Source: Taudactylus pleione (lineage: Eukaryota > Chordata > Amphibia > Anura > Myobatrachidae). From it: a DNA stretch of 64,000 nt. Location of the stretch: NCBI GenBank assembly GCA_031769625.1, contig JAUIMM010000115.1:15918501-15982500 (forward strand). The letters are read 5' to 3'. Shown in pieces: positions 32,990-45,375 of the stretch; the stretch's first letter is position 1, and each line of letters begins with the position of its first letter. Both the position numbers and the translations under genes were made by a program. The notes beneath the pieces are model-generated. The model was not told the DNA's origin and did no database searches. It worked only from the letters and a program-made list of their open reading frames with translations.

Positions 32990-34560
32990 GAGACACATGG
33001 TGTGCGCTACTCAGCGTGTACTATGTGTGATAACCATGTGTACAATTTAGCTGATATGATACGAATGTAATGGGTGCCTGTTAGACGTCCGGACTATGTA
33101 AGTGGGCACATGTGACCCAGCATATTCATTGTATACCACTGAAGACATTTACTTAAATTGTGTACTATACAACAATGGAATGCTAGATACAGGGTTATAA
33201 GTATTGCCTGTATAATTATCAAGGGATATAATCACTGTTCAATTTTAATTTGTAGTACTCCAAATCTTGCATTTAAATGGAGTGTTTTAAATTCACAATA
33301 ATATATATATTTATGCAACTGACAAGGGACATAATTAATACCCGGTCATTATGCAGCACTCCAGTCTATGTGTATGAACAGAGCACACTAAACTTAATAG
33401 CCCTCTATTTATAAGACCACAGTAAAAAGTCAATTGTACCCTTTCCCTAAATATTCTGTTTAATAGTTTATTAATCTAAAGAACAGACCATTGAGACAGC
33501 CCATTCCTAATGTAAAATAACAGCAATTTAACCTAATATCAATAGGTGCATCAGAAAGGGTGCAGGGACTGTCTTCACTAATTTATTATTGTTACAATGT
33601 TGGAAAGAGCAACACTGCCTGGTAACAGTGACAAGTTCCTGATCCAATAGTATTTGGATACATTATATCAACAGAACAGCTCTCATCTATTGTGACATAC
33701 ATGGGATTGGTATCAATTCCTAAAGGGTTGAGTAAATAAACCCAATAAAATAGATGATTTTAATGTGCCGTTACTTTTGATACAGAATATACAGCAAGTG
33801 CAATCGATCCTTGAAACAGTAGCACATATTATATCATGAATAAGGGGTATCCTCATATTTCATAAGACAATCTGACAGTAATATGGGATTTACCATAATT
33901 CCTAAATGATTTTAATACATATCAACTATATTACATTTGAGGATTGCGACTGGGAATTGACTATCGTAATGGGTTACTCTGGCTAGATAGAAACCCTTTA
34001 TGTCAAGAGTATACCTATGTCCCTAATTTAGATATTGGAGGGCTTCAAGACATCAGTGGCAGTGAAGACTGTACAGTGAGACCCTTGTTATGTGTTACAG
34101 ATACTGATGACTCTTTGAATAATTAATAGGTGATATATGTCCTTGGTCTACAGACACCCATCCAATATATTTATAATAAAACCACGTGATATTATGAGGA
34201 TGATTGAAATATAAATATACAAATAACACAAGACATCACAAAGGTGGTTACACAACTTTTTAAATTCACTTTTACAATTATTTTATTATTTTGACACGTA
34301 AAATGAACAGAATAAAATATATAAAATATATATATATATTTAGCTGACCATATTTTAAGATGGAATTAAAAGTTATGTTTTATAAATAATTTTTGACAAT
34401 TTGATGGGTCACTATAAATAATACATTTAATATAACAATTATGTGCAATTTGTGTCTAGTCTGTGAGTGCCCAACCACATGAATACTTTTTCTTTTTCTT
34501 GTTGTTTTACAACCTTTGACAGTTTAATTTTATGTTTTTATACAATTATCAACAAATTTT
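32990..34560 (+). other. Probable PLE terminal region, AT-rich, no clear gene
   Basis: Sequence following the hammerhead motif. A 60-codon frame at 33944-34126 (DIGGLQDISGSED) resembles in composition the acidic start of PLE ORFs, so a second, tandem PLE start is possible but unproven. The rest is AT-rich without recognised features. Confidence 0.35.
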
Positions 34561-34959
34561 ATTTTTCCCAGTAGCAACTCTATGGTAAATGGTGGTGATG
34601 ACGCAGATTGGACACGGTCAGTAAACACATGGCGTAAGGACAGATTGTTGGAAGCCGGTGCCACAATCTGTACTTTCGCCATGTTTTTCTTGGCCTATTC
34701 AGTCCGGCGTCTGACCCACCACATATCATAGAGCAGCATAGCTATTGAGACTGATAAAACTTGTTGATAATTGCCTTTTACATTATAAATGCATATAATG
34801 TAAAAAAAATTGTATTTTCAGAGATACTTTTTCCATGTTTGGAATGCCAATTCTATAGTGTTGTCATAAAGATGGTTTTATTACACGCAGCCATGTTGGC
34901 AGCAAATTTTACACTGTTTTAAAGTGTTTTTACACTTGTTTTTTACATTTCCTAATAAA

Positions 34960-35651
34960 AAAACAATCAAACCTTTTTTCTTTCTAAATAAATAAATAAA
35001 TGTGTAGTGTGTTTTTCCTTACCTTGCAAAACTGGTACTTCAGAGCTTTGCCAATAGCCTTGTATGTCTCCTGGACATACAAGGGTATTGTATGTAAAGG
35101 AGACATTGTCCAAAGACTGAGGGGAGATCAGCAATGAAATGTGAGAACGAGTATCCCTCTGCAGCAGCCACTCCTTCGTCCAGCATGCTCTCCTCCTTTG
35201 CTGGGCTTTCTGCTTTACCACCTAAGCCCCAGCATAGGCTAGCAGATCGCTATAGCAATAGGGATCCATCACCACAGAATACAGGATAGATTGCAGCAAT
35301 GTACAGCATTCAGCAGGTATAAACCAAGCCTCACTAGTCACAGAGCAGAAGGGCACAGAGCTAAAATGGCACCTGCTTTATATACCCCCTAGGTAGGCCC
35401 ACCCATTATTTAAATTTGGCTGAACTCTTGAAGATCATTGTCAGGTGTTTGGCAAGCTAAAGCTATATCGTGCACAATCTAACAATTTGGAGATTGTTAA
35501 CGATGCATTATCGATTGTTAGATCGTTGGTCAGATTGGACACTTTTTAGCACCATATCGTGCCCTGGAGTGCCGGGAAGCTGCCGGGGAGAGTTCAAGGA
35601 AATTGCTCACAAAATCGCATCCTGAGCACATCATCTAGTGTGTACACACCT
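34960..35651 (-). mobile_element. Harbinger element fragment, minus orientation
   Basis: The end reads CTAGTGTGTACACACCT and is followed by TAA, the mirror of the Harbinger end at 21704. A transposase exon piece lies inside on the minus strand. The other end was not found and the left limit given is arbitrary. Confidence 0.6.
35023..35221 (-). pseudogene. Harbinger transposase first-exon remnant
   Basis: RRRACWTKEWLLQRD matches the start of Harbinger transposases (RRRRWWVRPWL type). After a deletion, SFTYNT and, in another frame, VQETYKAIGKALKYQF match the segment before the nuclease domain. The exon ends at CAAG with the splice donor GTAAGG (35023 is its last base). The deletion and frameshift make it non-functional. 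Confidence 0.6.
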
Positions 35652-35761
35652 TAACGGAAAGGGGAGAGGAGATCCCAGCACTAGGTCTCATGTCGACATA
35701 CAGTATCATACCAACCGCCATTACAACTTCATAAAAAGTTGTTCTAAAGTATGGCAATACT

Positions 35762-36201
35762 TGTCAGGTATGAATTATTTTTTGAACCCGGGATGCATGC
35801 AGGAGAATAAACAGGAATGGGTTTGTAATATTTGAATGCAGCAGGTTTAATAGGAGTATTATTATTCATGAAGTGGTAATAAATATACAGTATAAACTGG
35901 CAGAAAAGAAACAAGTCCAAGTGAAGTGAGGCTGAAAACAAATGTCTGGCAGGGAAACAAAGTCCAATTAATGAGGCTGGAAACAGGTGTCAGGCAGAAA
36001 AAACAAGTCCAGTTAGTGAGGCTGGGAGCAGGTGTCAGACAGAAAAAACAAAAGTCCAATGGAGGTGTAACCACATGGCTTGTAGATCTCAGACATCCAT
36101 GCGCACCTTGCTCCAACCTCCAGGCACCAGCACCCTCACCGGTAGGACCGCGCCAAAGCAGAGACTGTGACTCATCAGGTACAGAATATCTGGACATGAC
36201 A
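35762..36201 (-). repeat. 3' LTR of the Gypsy element, internally deleted
   Basis: It contains three copies of an about 48-bp unit (AGTCCAATTAGTGAGGCTGG and so on) and then jumps to CACATGGCTTGTAGAT, which in the other LTR lies some 600 bp further on. Thus this copy lacks about 600 bp, of which about 206 bp is the MITE that the other LTR gained. Confidence 0.8.
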
Positions 36202-37707
36202 GTACCCCCTTCTTTACGAGTGACCTCCAGACACTTCCCAGGCTTCTCTGGGTTAGAGACATGGAACTTGTGAATGAGGCCAGGAGCGTGAACATCATCT
36301 GCTTTAGTCCAGCAACATTTTTCTGGGCAGTAAACCTTCCAGTCCAGCAGGTACTGTAAATGTCCATAACGAAAGCGGGAGTCCAGGACTTGTTTCACTT
36401 AAATTCTACCCCCTTCTTAGTGAGGACTTTAGGAGGTGAAGGTAGGACTTTGAGGAACTTATTGAGAACAAGGAGTTTTAGTAAGGAAATGTGAAATGAA
36501 TTAGGTATCTTGAGGTAAGAAGAGAGTTTTAGTTGGTAGGCCACAGGGTTAATGACCTCAATGATAGAGAAAGGACCAATGAACCAGTGTGCAAATTTCA
36601 TGGACGGAACCCTGAGGCGTAGACTGCGGGTGGAAAGCCAGACCTGATCCCCTGCTTGCATCTTGGGAACAGTTCTACATTTCCTGTCTGGCCCTTTTTT
36701 ATAACGCTGAGAGGTCTTGAGGAGAGTAGCAAGTACTTTTGCCCAAATCTGAGCAAATTTCCATAGAGTAGAATCAACTGCAGGAACATTATAGACTGGC
36801 CGATCTTTAAATACAGGAACTCTAGAATGGAGACCATAAACCACATAGAATGGTGACTGACCGTATGAGGAATGGTAAGAGGATTTGTGCGCGAATTCTG
36901 CCCAAGGAAGAGAGTCAGACCAGTTATCTTGGGAGGATGACATGTAATCCTTAAAAAGGTCTCTAGGTCCTGGTTCACCCTCTCTGTGGATCCGTTACTT
37001 TGAGGGTGATAGGCTGTAGAGAAATTTAATTTGACTTGCAGAGTAGAACAGAGAGCTCATCAAAATTTGGTCACAAACTGTACCCCACGGTTTGATACAA
37101 TTTCAAATGGAAGTCTGCGCAAATGAAATATATGGTGTACAAACAACTGTGCCAGTTCAGAAGCGGAGGGTAGTTTTGTGAGTGGAACATAATGGACCAT
37201 CTTTTAGAAATGATCGACCACTACCCAAATGGTTGTGTAACCATTGGAAATCGGCAAGTCCGTCACAAAATCCCTGGACAGATGGGTCCATGGATGAGTT
37301 GGAATAGGAATAGGCACCAGGTCTCCAGCAGGAGCTTGTCTAGGTGTTTTGTGTTGGGCACATTTGGTGCAAGAGGCAATAAACTCAGTCATCTATGATT
37401 TCATGGCAGGCCACCAATAGGAGTGTTGCAGACACTCTAACATCTTACAGATGCCTGTGTGACCAGTGAAGCGAGAAGTGTGAGCCCAAGACAGAAGTTG
37501 TTTCCATAACTCCTGAGCCATGAAGGTTTTCCCAGGAGGAGGTTGTATTTGAATGGTAGCGAAGATCTTAGAGTTGAAGACCGGAGTCCCTCTGTGGACT
37601 TCCACATTGCTGTCTGAAGAGAAGGAGTTTGACAGAGCATCAGCTTTTTGATTGAGATCTCCATGATGATAGGTCAGAGTAAAACTGAAACGTGAAAAGA
37701 AGTCCAA
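36202..37707 (-). pseudogene. pol: Gypsy pol 3' part: RNase H end, integrase, chromodomain
   Basis: On the minus strand: RFSFTLTYHHGDLNQKADAL (RNase H end), then an HHCC zinc-binding module (H-TGHTGICKML, C-TKCAQHKTPR), the core start PWTHLSRDFVTDLP, later [19 protein letters not shown] and the Gypsy integrase C-terminus (WFIGPFSIIEVINPVAYQL). After a frameshift near 36397 comes a chromodomain (ILDSR-like start, YLLDWKVY, HKFHVSNP). Chromodomain integrases steer insertion to marked chromatin. Stops and frameshifts split it into at least four frames, so it is dead. Confidence 0.85.
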
Positions 37708-38652
37708 TTAATGAGGCTGGAAACAGGTGTCAGGCAGAAAAAACAAAGTCCAATTAGTGAGGCTGGGTGCATGTATCAGACAGAAAAACCAAATTCCAAT
37801 TAGTGAGGCTGGGAGCAGGTGTCAGACAGAAAAAACAAAGTCCAATTAGTGAGGCTGGGAGCAGGTGTCAGACAGAATAAACAAAAGTCCAATGGAGGTG
37901 TGACTGAGGAACAGAGGGCCGAAGTACTGGACTTAGGGCCTGATTCAGAGCCAGATGCTCTGACCAGAGCACTCACTCTGAATCAGGGCCCTCCTACCTA
38001 AACTTGGAGCCGCCTCCCCGTCGCTAGCCGGGTCTCGTGCATACGCACGATGGAGCAGCCTCCGTCATGCACATGCACACTAGGGCACCATCAACCCGCT
38101 TGTGAGCGCTCAGTGCTCGCAGGCGGGTCTAAATCAGGCCCTTAGTTCTTAGTCCGGAGTGCTGGAGGGTACACAAACCGTGGGGTGAGTAACGGGGTAT
38201 AGCAGGGTAGATGCGGGTATCCAGGAACAGCTTGTGATGGAGACAGAGCAGGAAACGGAGCACTGCTGGAACTGCAATTATCACACCGAGCTAAGGAGCA
38301 CAGAGAACTCTCACACAGCTTGTGCTGTGTATACTTTGCACTGGCAACTAGAGGGCGTGCTGAACACCCTTAAGTACCATGGGAAAGTGCATGATAGGCT
38401 GCTGAGAGTAAAGACAAGATGCTCCAACCTGATTGGCCCATTCAGGTCACATGCCCAAAACCAAGATGGCGATGCACAGCAATCCCCAGCGTGGCAACGC
38501 TGCCAGTCTTACCTGTCACCACATGGCTTGTACATCCACGCGCACCTCGCGCCAACCTCCAGACACCAGCACCCACACCAGTAGGACCGTGCCAAAGTAC
38601 CCACACAGGCAGTGACCGCGACTCACCAGGAACAACAACTCTGGTCATGACA
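37703..38652 (-). repeat. 5' LTR of the Gypsy element, carrying a MITE
   Basis: It has about four copies of the 48-bp AGTCCAATTAGTGAGGCTGG unit at 37703-37890, then a MITE at 37936-38141, and ends with the AACCTCCAGACACCAGCACC segment shared with the other LTR. Its downstream end is missing at the junction with pol. Confidence 0.8.
37936..38141. mobile_element. Short multi-hairpin MITE in the Gypsy LTR
   Basis: Flanked by TTA (37933-37935 and 38142-38144). Ends GGGCCTGATTCAGAGCC and GGGTCTAAATCAGGCCC belong to the same family as the 550-bp copies. Only about 206 bp remain, so most of the palindrome chain is deleted. It is absent from the other LTR, so it came after the Gypsy insertion. Confidence 0.85.
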
Positions 38653-39483
38653 GTACTGTTCTAATGATATTCCTATTAATATTTGATTGCTTTTAAATTT
38701 CTGTTTATGAGTAACTTACAAAAGTGCTAACAGGAATCCAGATAACCTCAAAATGCTGTAATTTGTTAAACATGAGTGCATCTCTCAAGATTCAATTCAC
38801 TGATGCATTCACTAAGAAATCACAGTTGAGAGAGAGTACTCAAAAGCACTCAATCTAAAACTACATAGCATATTAATTGAAGACATAAAATGTATTATTA
38901 ATGTACACAGACTTCCATGGGAAACCAAATAATTTACTGCATTAATTTTTTCAACTGAATTTTATAGGCCTAATATTTTTATATCAGTAAAAATGCATTT
39001 TAAAACCTCTGTATAGTGAACTATACTATTTTGTTTTCAAGTATAGGTATTGGATTAGTTATCCACAACACTCTGAAAATCAGGATGGAAAAAAGTGAAA
39101 ATGTCATGAACATTAATTTCCTCTTTCTACTGTACTGCCACTGTGAGGAGCACTGCTATACAGCTTAATGAGGAAGAGACTGCCAGGGGCAGTGTAGGGA
39201 AATACATGGGTGATGTTTAAATGTAAATTTTCCATAGCTAATATTTTGTCCAACTGAGTAATACTGTTTTGGCATGCATTGGGGCAAACTTTCCTGTTGG
39301 TGGCTTGGGTAATAAAGAAAATAAAGATTTTCTATAAGCAGGTACAGTACTGAAAATATTATCTGGGTGTTGGCCCCAGAAGATAGAAAGCAAAAACAGC
39401 CAAAAGTAAAATAATTGCTGTAAGGCAATTCTTAATTTCTGACAGTGGCGTCAGATGAGGAATCAGCCCCGTAACACGACAGC
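38653..39483. other. No recognised feature
   Basis: AT-rich flank. Short frames have no domain signature. Confidence 0.4.
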
Positions 39484-39940
39484 ACTGCACTCAAGCTGGA
39501 TTAAGGGGGGGAGGCGACAGGGGTGGTCGTCCCTGGGCCCCTACACACGGAGGGGCCCCCATACAGGGTCGGTGTGACCCTGCAGAGAACAGGTGTCCAG
39601 TGGCACCTGTTCCCAGATTGAGGCTCACTGCCGCGATCCGCTGTTACTGTCAGTGCCGCTGCATACATTGCAGAGTGGCTCCCGAGTCCTCTCACCGGGG
39701 CCACGTGACACATTGCGTCTGCGATGCCAATGAGAGTACCAGGGAGCAGCTCTGCCGGGAGGTCATGCTCGCACGCCGTCAATCAGGTAAGTCAGCGGAG
39801 GAGCAATAGGCTTTGGGGGTAGGAGGGCGGTAGGCTTAGGGTGGCTAGGGGGAAGGGGGGGCTCCGTGTGACTCAAAGGGGGCCCCACAATTTAGTTGCC
39901 CTGGGATCCCCACAAGCCTTAATATGGCCATGAGTGCACT
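39484..39940. repeat. Probable hAT-type MITE, GC-rich
   Basis: GC-rich island starting near GGATTAAGGGGGGGAGGCGA and ending near CACAAGCCTTAATATGGCC, with GGGCCCC-rich blocks near both ends. The ends are only weakly inverted and I could not find a clean target duplication. Confidence 0.4.
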
Positions 39941-40344
39941 GTACCATCTCTCCCGTCCGACCTCCCCGAGTGCACACCATGATAAAGTCGCACCCTAGAG
40001 GGTGGGTTGGGGGAACTACTGAGTAACTACGACATTGATCTGAGCGACGAGCTCTACAAGTCCCTTAGCTCCTCATACGGCACTGTAGGAGACGACACTA
40101 CATCTCTCTCCACACAGTGCAGGAGCCGGGAGGTGAAACAGGACGGGTTGCGGTGGCCGGTGAGCAGGACGGATTCTACCCCCAGGGCACCCACCCTATA
40201 TATTAACACTAATATAAGTAGATTGAAGTATAGAGCATGTATATCAAAGTAGAACATGCTAAAAAGAATGTATGGCAATGTCAGAATATACCTACACTGC
40301 TTTACAATGAAGACTGGAGTTGACAGCTTAAAATGTTATATAGG
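39941..40344. other. No recognised feature
   Basis: Mixed composition, short frames on both strands without signatures. Confidence 0.35.
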
Positions 40345-41335
40345 GCCATATTTAATAAACACAAATTGTGGGAAATTCCCAGTAAACAGCCTCAAAATGT
40401 AATTTGATGTGTTATGGGGTTCCGCCGCAGGTATTTCCAATTGCAATAGTAGCTACCATAGGTTTCTATGAGGGCTGCTATATTGTGAAATTTACCAAGC
40501 TCCGGAATGCAAAGCATTCCAGAGCTTGGCCCCGGTAGGTAATGCCATTTTAAGATTGCATTAGCCATTGTCCTCCGGATCCCTCCATGGTAATGGCCAC
40601 TCCTGTATACATGGTCTGATGATGTGCATGTGCAGTAGACTGTCGATGGCCCTACAGCACAAAAGACCTCATTCAGAGCCGGTCGCACAGAGCGTGCGGT
40701 CGGTCTGAATGAGGGGAGGATGTCTTGAATTTTCAAGACGTCCTCCTTTGCGGTGGTAAGGCGACCATCGGGGCTTACGACGAGACCCTAGGGTAGGGTC
40801 TCCCTTGTCGTAAGCCCCGGAGAGCTTTCGGCTCTGTCTGAGCCGGAAGCTCTCCACTGACATCACTAGTAATGTCAGTGGGGCCGCCCCCAAACGGTAG
40901 GCGTTCCCATGGGAACGCCTCCATTTGGGCTACCACCCCCCGGCCCACCTTCCAAACGGGGCGAGCTGTCAATCAACATCGACAGCTCGCCCCCTTTGGA
41001 TCAAGACCCGCTATGACCGGCGCTGTTGGTCGTAGCGCGTCTCACGCATGTGCACAACGACGCCGGCGCTGTCGTGCGCATACTCTGTGGGATGCCATCG
41101 ACCCGGTCCGAGCGCATCGGCGCTAACGACCGGGTCTGAATGACCCCCAAAGTACAGTGATATCAGCAATCACTTTACTCTACACATCGCAGGGACGGGC
41201 TCCCATCCGTTACCTGTCCCTGGACGTGATTATTAATACATCCCTATGGTACAGAAGTTCTTATTTTAGAAAATAACAGTAATAAGAAATTCTTATGATC
41301 AGGTCTAAAACCAGATAATTAGTAAATATGTCCTA
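40345..41335. mobile_element. MITE with AGGGCCATATTTAATAAA ends, interrupted
   Basis: Left end GGGCCATATTTAATAA and right end TTAGTAAATATGTCC are inverted repeats, with TATA on both sides as a possible target duplication. It contains a GC-rich central part and the nested multi-hairpin MITE at 40665-41148, so its own length is about 500 bp. Confidence 0.65.
40665..41148. mobile_element. Multi-hairpin MITE nested in another MITE
   Basis: Ends GACCTCATTCAGAGCCGG and CGGGTCTGAATGACCCC. Inside are palindromes such as CTGACATCACTAGTAATGTC, GGCGTTCCCATGGGAACGCC and the AGCTGTCAATCAACATCGAC hairpin. AAA flanks both sides, which may be a variant or decayed 3-bp duplication. Confidence 0.75.
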
Positions 41336-42340
41336 TAATGTTATAAATGAACCAATTTCTGTGTAAATCACAGTAAAAAATGCAGCCTCAGGGATAGGTT
41401 CGAAAATAATATTTATTAACTATCAATTAGAAAAAAAGAAGCAAAAAATTACCTCCACATAGACTACAAAAATATTATATAATGTGAATAAACAATAAAA
41501 TAATAACATACAGTACTGTACAATAGATATGCTTCCTTTTATCTATAAAGTATATCAAACACAGTGAACTGACCCTATGCTGTCCACTCCAGTTGTCCTT
41601 AGTAAACAAATATGAGCTGCTGTCAACCTCGGCCCCTGTATTGCCCGTGTCCCTCCTCTGCTGGGGATAGGTTTCTGTGCAGCAACTGTTATCAAAGCTG
41701 CTGACTGCCGGCAGGGATCTTGGAGGTTCAGTGAGAGCACTCCTGAGCAGCGCTGCTCATGCTTGTTACATTTCAGTGTCAACTTTGATGGCCAAGTGGT
41801 CCTCATCATGCTTCAGTTGCTATGCCCTTGGGTAGAGCATGAGTTCATAGTTTACCTCATTGCCACATACAACATGGTTACCGTTCTAACCCATAGAACA
41901 AATTGTGATGCAAGAACTGGGGATTTCAGTGGGCATTCCTGGGTTAGAATGATGTGGACATGTTGCGGTCAGCGACTGGGTCTTTTGCCTCAGTTGACAC
42001 AGCCGGCCATGTTTACATGTATAATCTGTGTCTCCATAGGGCTGGTGTAATGTTTGATGGTGCAACTGATGGTGTGTCTTCTTAATACACACAGCGTTAG
42101 CATTGCAGCCGGTAGGTGTCTCTGTATGGATGCCATCGTCCGTGATATTACCATAAAGACGCAGTAGTGGCTGCAATAGCATGCGCCTCTGAATCAGGAG
42201 CTAAATAATCGTACTACTTACTTAGAGATTAAATTATATTAAAATTACTTTTTATTATGCGATTAGGGTCTATGATAACATAAAGTCATTGACCAAATAT
42301 GAGAAGAGGTAATATCCAAGAAGAAAATACATGATATTTA
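41336..42340. other. No recognised feature
   Basis: An AT-rich part and then a moderately GC-rich part (41560-42180) with frames on both strands. None has a domain signature or a credible gene structure. Confidence 0.4.
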
Positions 42341-42482
42341 GGGGGAGATTTATCAAAGCTCTACAGATAATGTAGATTATGGGGTAGATTTATCAATGCG
42401 TGGACAGAAATAAAGTACCAACCTATCAGCTCCTGTCATTTTTCAATCACAGCCTGTAAAATGACATTATCTGTAGAGAAAA
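42341..42482. mobile_element. Short fold-back MITE
   Basis: It starts GGGGGAGATTTATCAAAGCT and includes ATCAGCTCCTGTCATTTTTC followed by TGTAAAATGACA, as in the fold-back at 19881. CTCTACAGATAATG near the start pairs with CATTATCTGTAGAG near 42466-42479. Confidence 0.7.
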
Positions 42483-43316
42483 ATGTAATAAGGAAATGTA
42501 TCTCATGAACAGGTGTTTCTATAAATAGACACAGCTGGCACCACGCTGTTAAGCTTTCAAGACAATGAATTACTTGACAAGAGTGAAATTTAGCTAAATT
42601 ATAGTGAGCTTATCTAATAATAAAACAAGCAGTGATCTACTAACCATAAATATGAAATGAATTCTGCTGTGAATGTCTACAGAGATGTATGATATTATGC
42701 ATTTAGGCGAGCATGTCAAATTTATTGGTTAACTGATATCTTGTTATAAGAAGTGAAATTGCCTGAGGAGGTCTGTGAAAGTATGATTATGCTTCAGTTG
42801 GGAAAAACATAATTCATAATTCATTTTCTATATCGGAGATGGACTGACACCAATGGCAATTCAATTTCACATTGTACTACATATAAATTGTCAGATCTAA
42901 ACCATACTAATATGTAACATGAACTACAGTGATATTTAAAAAAAATGTCAAGTACAAAGTAAAGGTTCAACTGGGATCTCACAGGAAACAACTTATGTAA
43001 AATTAATTATTGTATCCTCATAAGGTTAACTTATAGATTTGAATGAACTCACAGTACTTAGAATTTACCCTTTAATCTGCCATGCAATTAAACAAGAAAA
43101 ACAATAAAATACTGCATATTAATAAATGGCATGTAACAGATGTGATGCCAGCCTTTCTGCCCTCTACATATTGATAAATTCAGATTTCACAAAATAGCTT
43201 CTACAGTATGTTATGAACTGCAAGAAATCATGTAGTATTTCTTTTTATTATGTGGCTCAGAATAGTAATGCAATTATCCCAAACTGACTGAATATTTAGA
43301 GCACCATTATAATAAA

Positions 43317-43354
<38 letters not shown>

Positions 43355-43446
43355 TGCGCTTTTTTAATGACTGTGTATAATAAAACTATTAATGACTTTT
43401 ATACAATGTTTTACATTTTCTCGAAGCTGTTTTGAAGATAATTTTC
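42483..43446. other. AT-rich stretch without genes; (TAA)n at about 43311-43353
   Basis: No supported frame or repeat apart from an uninterrupted run of about 13 AAT/TAA units. Confidence 0.5.
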
Positions 43447-43790
43447 AAGGGCATAACTAGGAGCATGCGATAGGTTCTGCCGCACAAAGCGCACAGCCCT
43501 GTGGGCGACAACGCCGCTCACCCATGGCCACTGCATCTGGCTAGCAGGGTGCCTGGAATGACAACCTGCAGCCAGAATCTCTGCAGCAGTGCCACCGGGA
43601 GCATCCTTAGGACAATTCAGGCAGTCATACCGCTGCCCTTACAGCCACCCGAAGCATAGTCAAGATGATCTGTTCATTGCTGTCATTCCCGGCAATCGTG
43701 GTCCTGCCCCCTCTGAATGACGTCATGTGCAGAGGACGTTGCCTGCACAGGGGCCCCCAGTAACAGATAATTTTTATATCCATTTTTAAG
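43447..43790. repeat. GC-rich repeat sharing a core with the next hAT MITE
   Basis: It starts GGGCATAACTAGGAGCAT, an end-like sequence, and contains ATCTGGCTAGCAGGGTGCCT through GACGTCATGTGCAGAGGACG, a core also found at 43935-44150. The outer ends differ between the two repeats. Confidence 0.6.
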
Positions 43791-43852
43791 AAATATATCA
43801 AATTTTTCTGTATAATTCTGTATATGACAAATACATGTAGCAAGGTTTAAAT

Positions 43853-44217
43853 CAGGGATGGGGAACCTCAGGCCCGGGGGCCGTATGAGGCCTGCGGAAT
43901 CATTTGGTCTGGCCCTCTGAGCTTTTTTTATGCCAGCCTCATCTGGCTAGCAGGATGCCTAGAATGGCACCTTGTAGCCAGAATCTATGCAGTAGTGCCA
44001 CCTGGAGCGCCCTTAGGACGCTTCAGACAGTCACAGCGCTGCCCTTACAGCTCCCTGGAGCATCCTCAGGATGCTCTGGGCATTGCTGAAATCATCTGCT
44101 ATTGTGACCACGCCCCAGTGTGATGTCACGTGGAGGGGGCGTGGTCTGCACCGGGCCCGCAAATATTGTCATATATATCAAAATGGCCTTCGGCAGAATA
44201 ATGGTTCCCCACCTCTG
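43853..44217. mobile_element. hAT-type MITE with CAGGGATGGGGAACC ends
   Basis: Ends CAGGGATGGGGAACCTCAGG and GGTTCCCCACCTCTG are inverted repeats. Flanks gtttaaat (43845-43852) and gtttaaag (44218-44225) form an 8-bp duplication with one mismatch. Non-coding. Confidence 0.85.
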
Positions 44218-44938
44218 GTTTAAAGGCTTGCATATACATAGTAATGCACTCCACTTACATTACTTTTTACAATTCTTTGGGGGAAATTCAAAAGTAAATA
44301 CCTTAAAAGAGTGAGCAATGAAAATTAAAGTGCAGCTGGAGTAGTACAAAATGAGTATACACCTAAGGAAATACTCAAAACGTGGAAAGCAATAAGTAGA
44401 AGATGTACAAACACTCTCCAGTTACCACAGTTACATATATAAACAACACCACAGTGTAAAAACACATCAAACAAATGACTGAATTAAATCACCCTTGATT
44501 CAAAGGGTACTGGTACAGTCCATTCATACGTATAGATGAATATCCACAATGTTCCCTTAGAGAGAAGATTCCAAGCCTCTATGTAGGGGATGGCTGTTTG
44601 TTGATCAGTAATACAATAGTGCCTTGCAAGCCCTTATGTTCTCATAGATACACACCAGGCATGGACAGACACATAAAATAGAGGAAAATATAGTATAGAT
44701 TCCTTTTTAAAACAAAAATCTTTAATTACAAGTTGCACTTACAATCATGAAGTGGGTTATAAACATATAACAAAATCCCATTGGCAAGCAGCATCAGCAA
44801 ATATCAGATGATAAACCATCCCATGTACCAGTTCACATAAGGGAAGGGTGAGCCTGAGGTCCAGATAGTCAGGTCCACCAAAACGGGAGGCGATAGGAGC
44901 GCTGCTTGACACCATTGGTCCAAAGAAAAAGTGAGCCA

Positions 44939-44980
44939 CACTTAATGCGTTTCGGACACAGTAGTCCTTCGTCAGAAGTG
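44939..44980 (-). ncRNA. Hammerhead-ribozyme-like motif, left arm
   Basis: On the minus strand stem I is CACTT/AAGTG, followed inside by CTGACGA, a stem II with GGAC/GTCC around a 6-nt loop, GAAA, and CGCATT before the second stem I arm. The core CTGACGA...GAAA is complete. Stem III would be only one or two pairs, as in PLE hammerheads. One base (A instead of G in CGCG) weakens it. Activity is not assured. Confidence 0.6.
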
Positions 44981-45056
44981 TGTTTAGGTTCACACAAGTA
45001 TATTTCTGTCTGACAGCTGTTGCCACTTGCCGCGCTGTCTCCGTCTCCACCGGAAG

Positions 45057-45275
45057 CTAAATGCGTTCCACAGAACCCGGAAGTTCCATAGTGCGATCCT
45101 TCATGCGATCACATGGTAGCCAGAAACTAAATGTGTTCCACAGCACCCGGAAGTCCCATAGTGCGTTCCACACCTGATCCTTCATGCAATCACATGGTAG
45201 CCGGAAACTAAATGTGTTCCACAGCACCCGGAAGTTCCATAGTACGTTCCACGCACGATCCTTCATGCGGTAACA
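45057..45275 (-). repeat. Minisatellite in the left arm
   Basis: Three tandem units with AGTTCCATAGTGCGATCCTT and CATGGTAGCCAGAAACTAAA. The counterpart at 47688-47880 in the right arm has about two and a half units, so unit number changed after the arms formed. Confidence 0.85.
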
Positions 45276-45375
45276 TGGTTTAATCCTGAATTATTTTATA
45301 ACTTTATTTAAAAACTTTTGGCAAGCGATCCATAACTCATTCTTGTTAATAAAGTGCTGTTAATGATTGCACTTA

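Larger units (their letters stand above)
35762..38652 (-). mobile_element. Gypsy (Ty3) element with chromodomain, gag to RT deleted
   Basis: Read on the minus strand: LTR from 38652, then RNase H end, integrase, chromodomain, a purine-rich tract (GAAGGGGGTAC) and LTR from 36201 to 35762. LTR ends TGTCA/TGACA are inverted. Flanks atact (35757-35761) and gtact (38653-38657) are a 5-bp duplication with one mismatch. The 5' LTR runs straight into the RNase H region near 37703, so gag, protease and reverse transcriptase, plus the primer site, are deleted. Confidence 0.85.
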
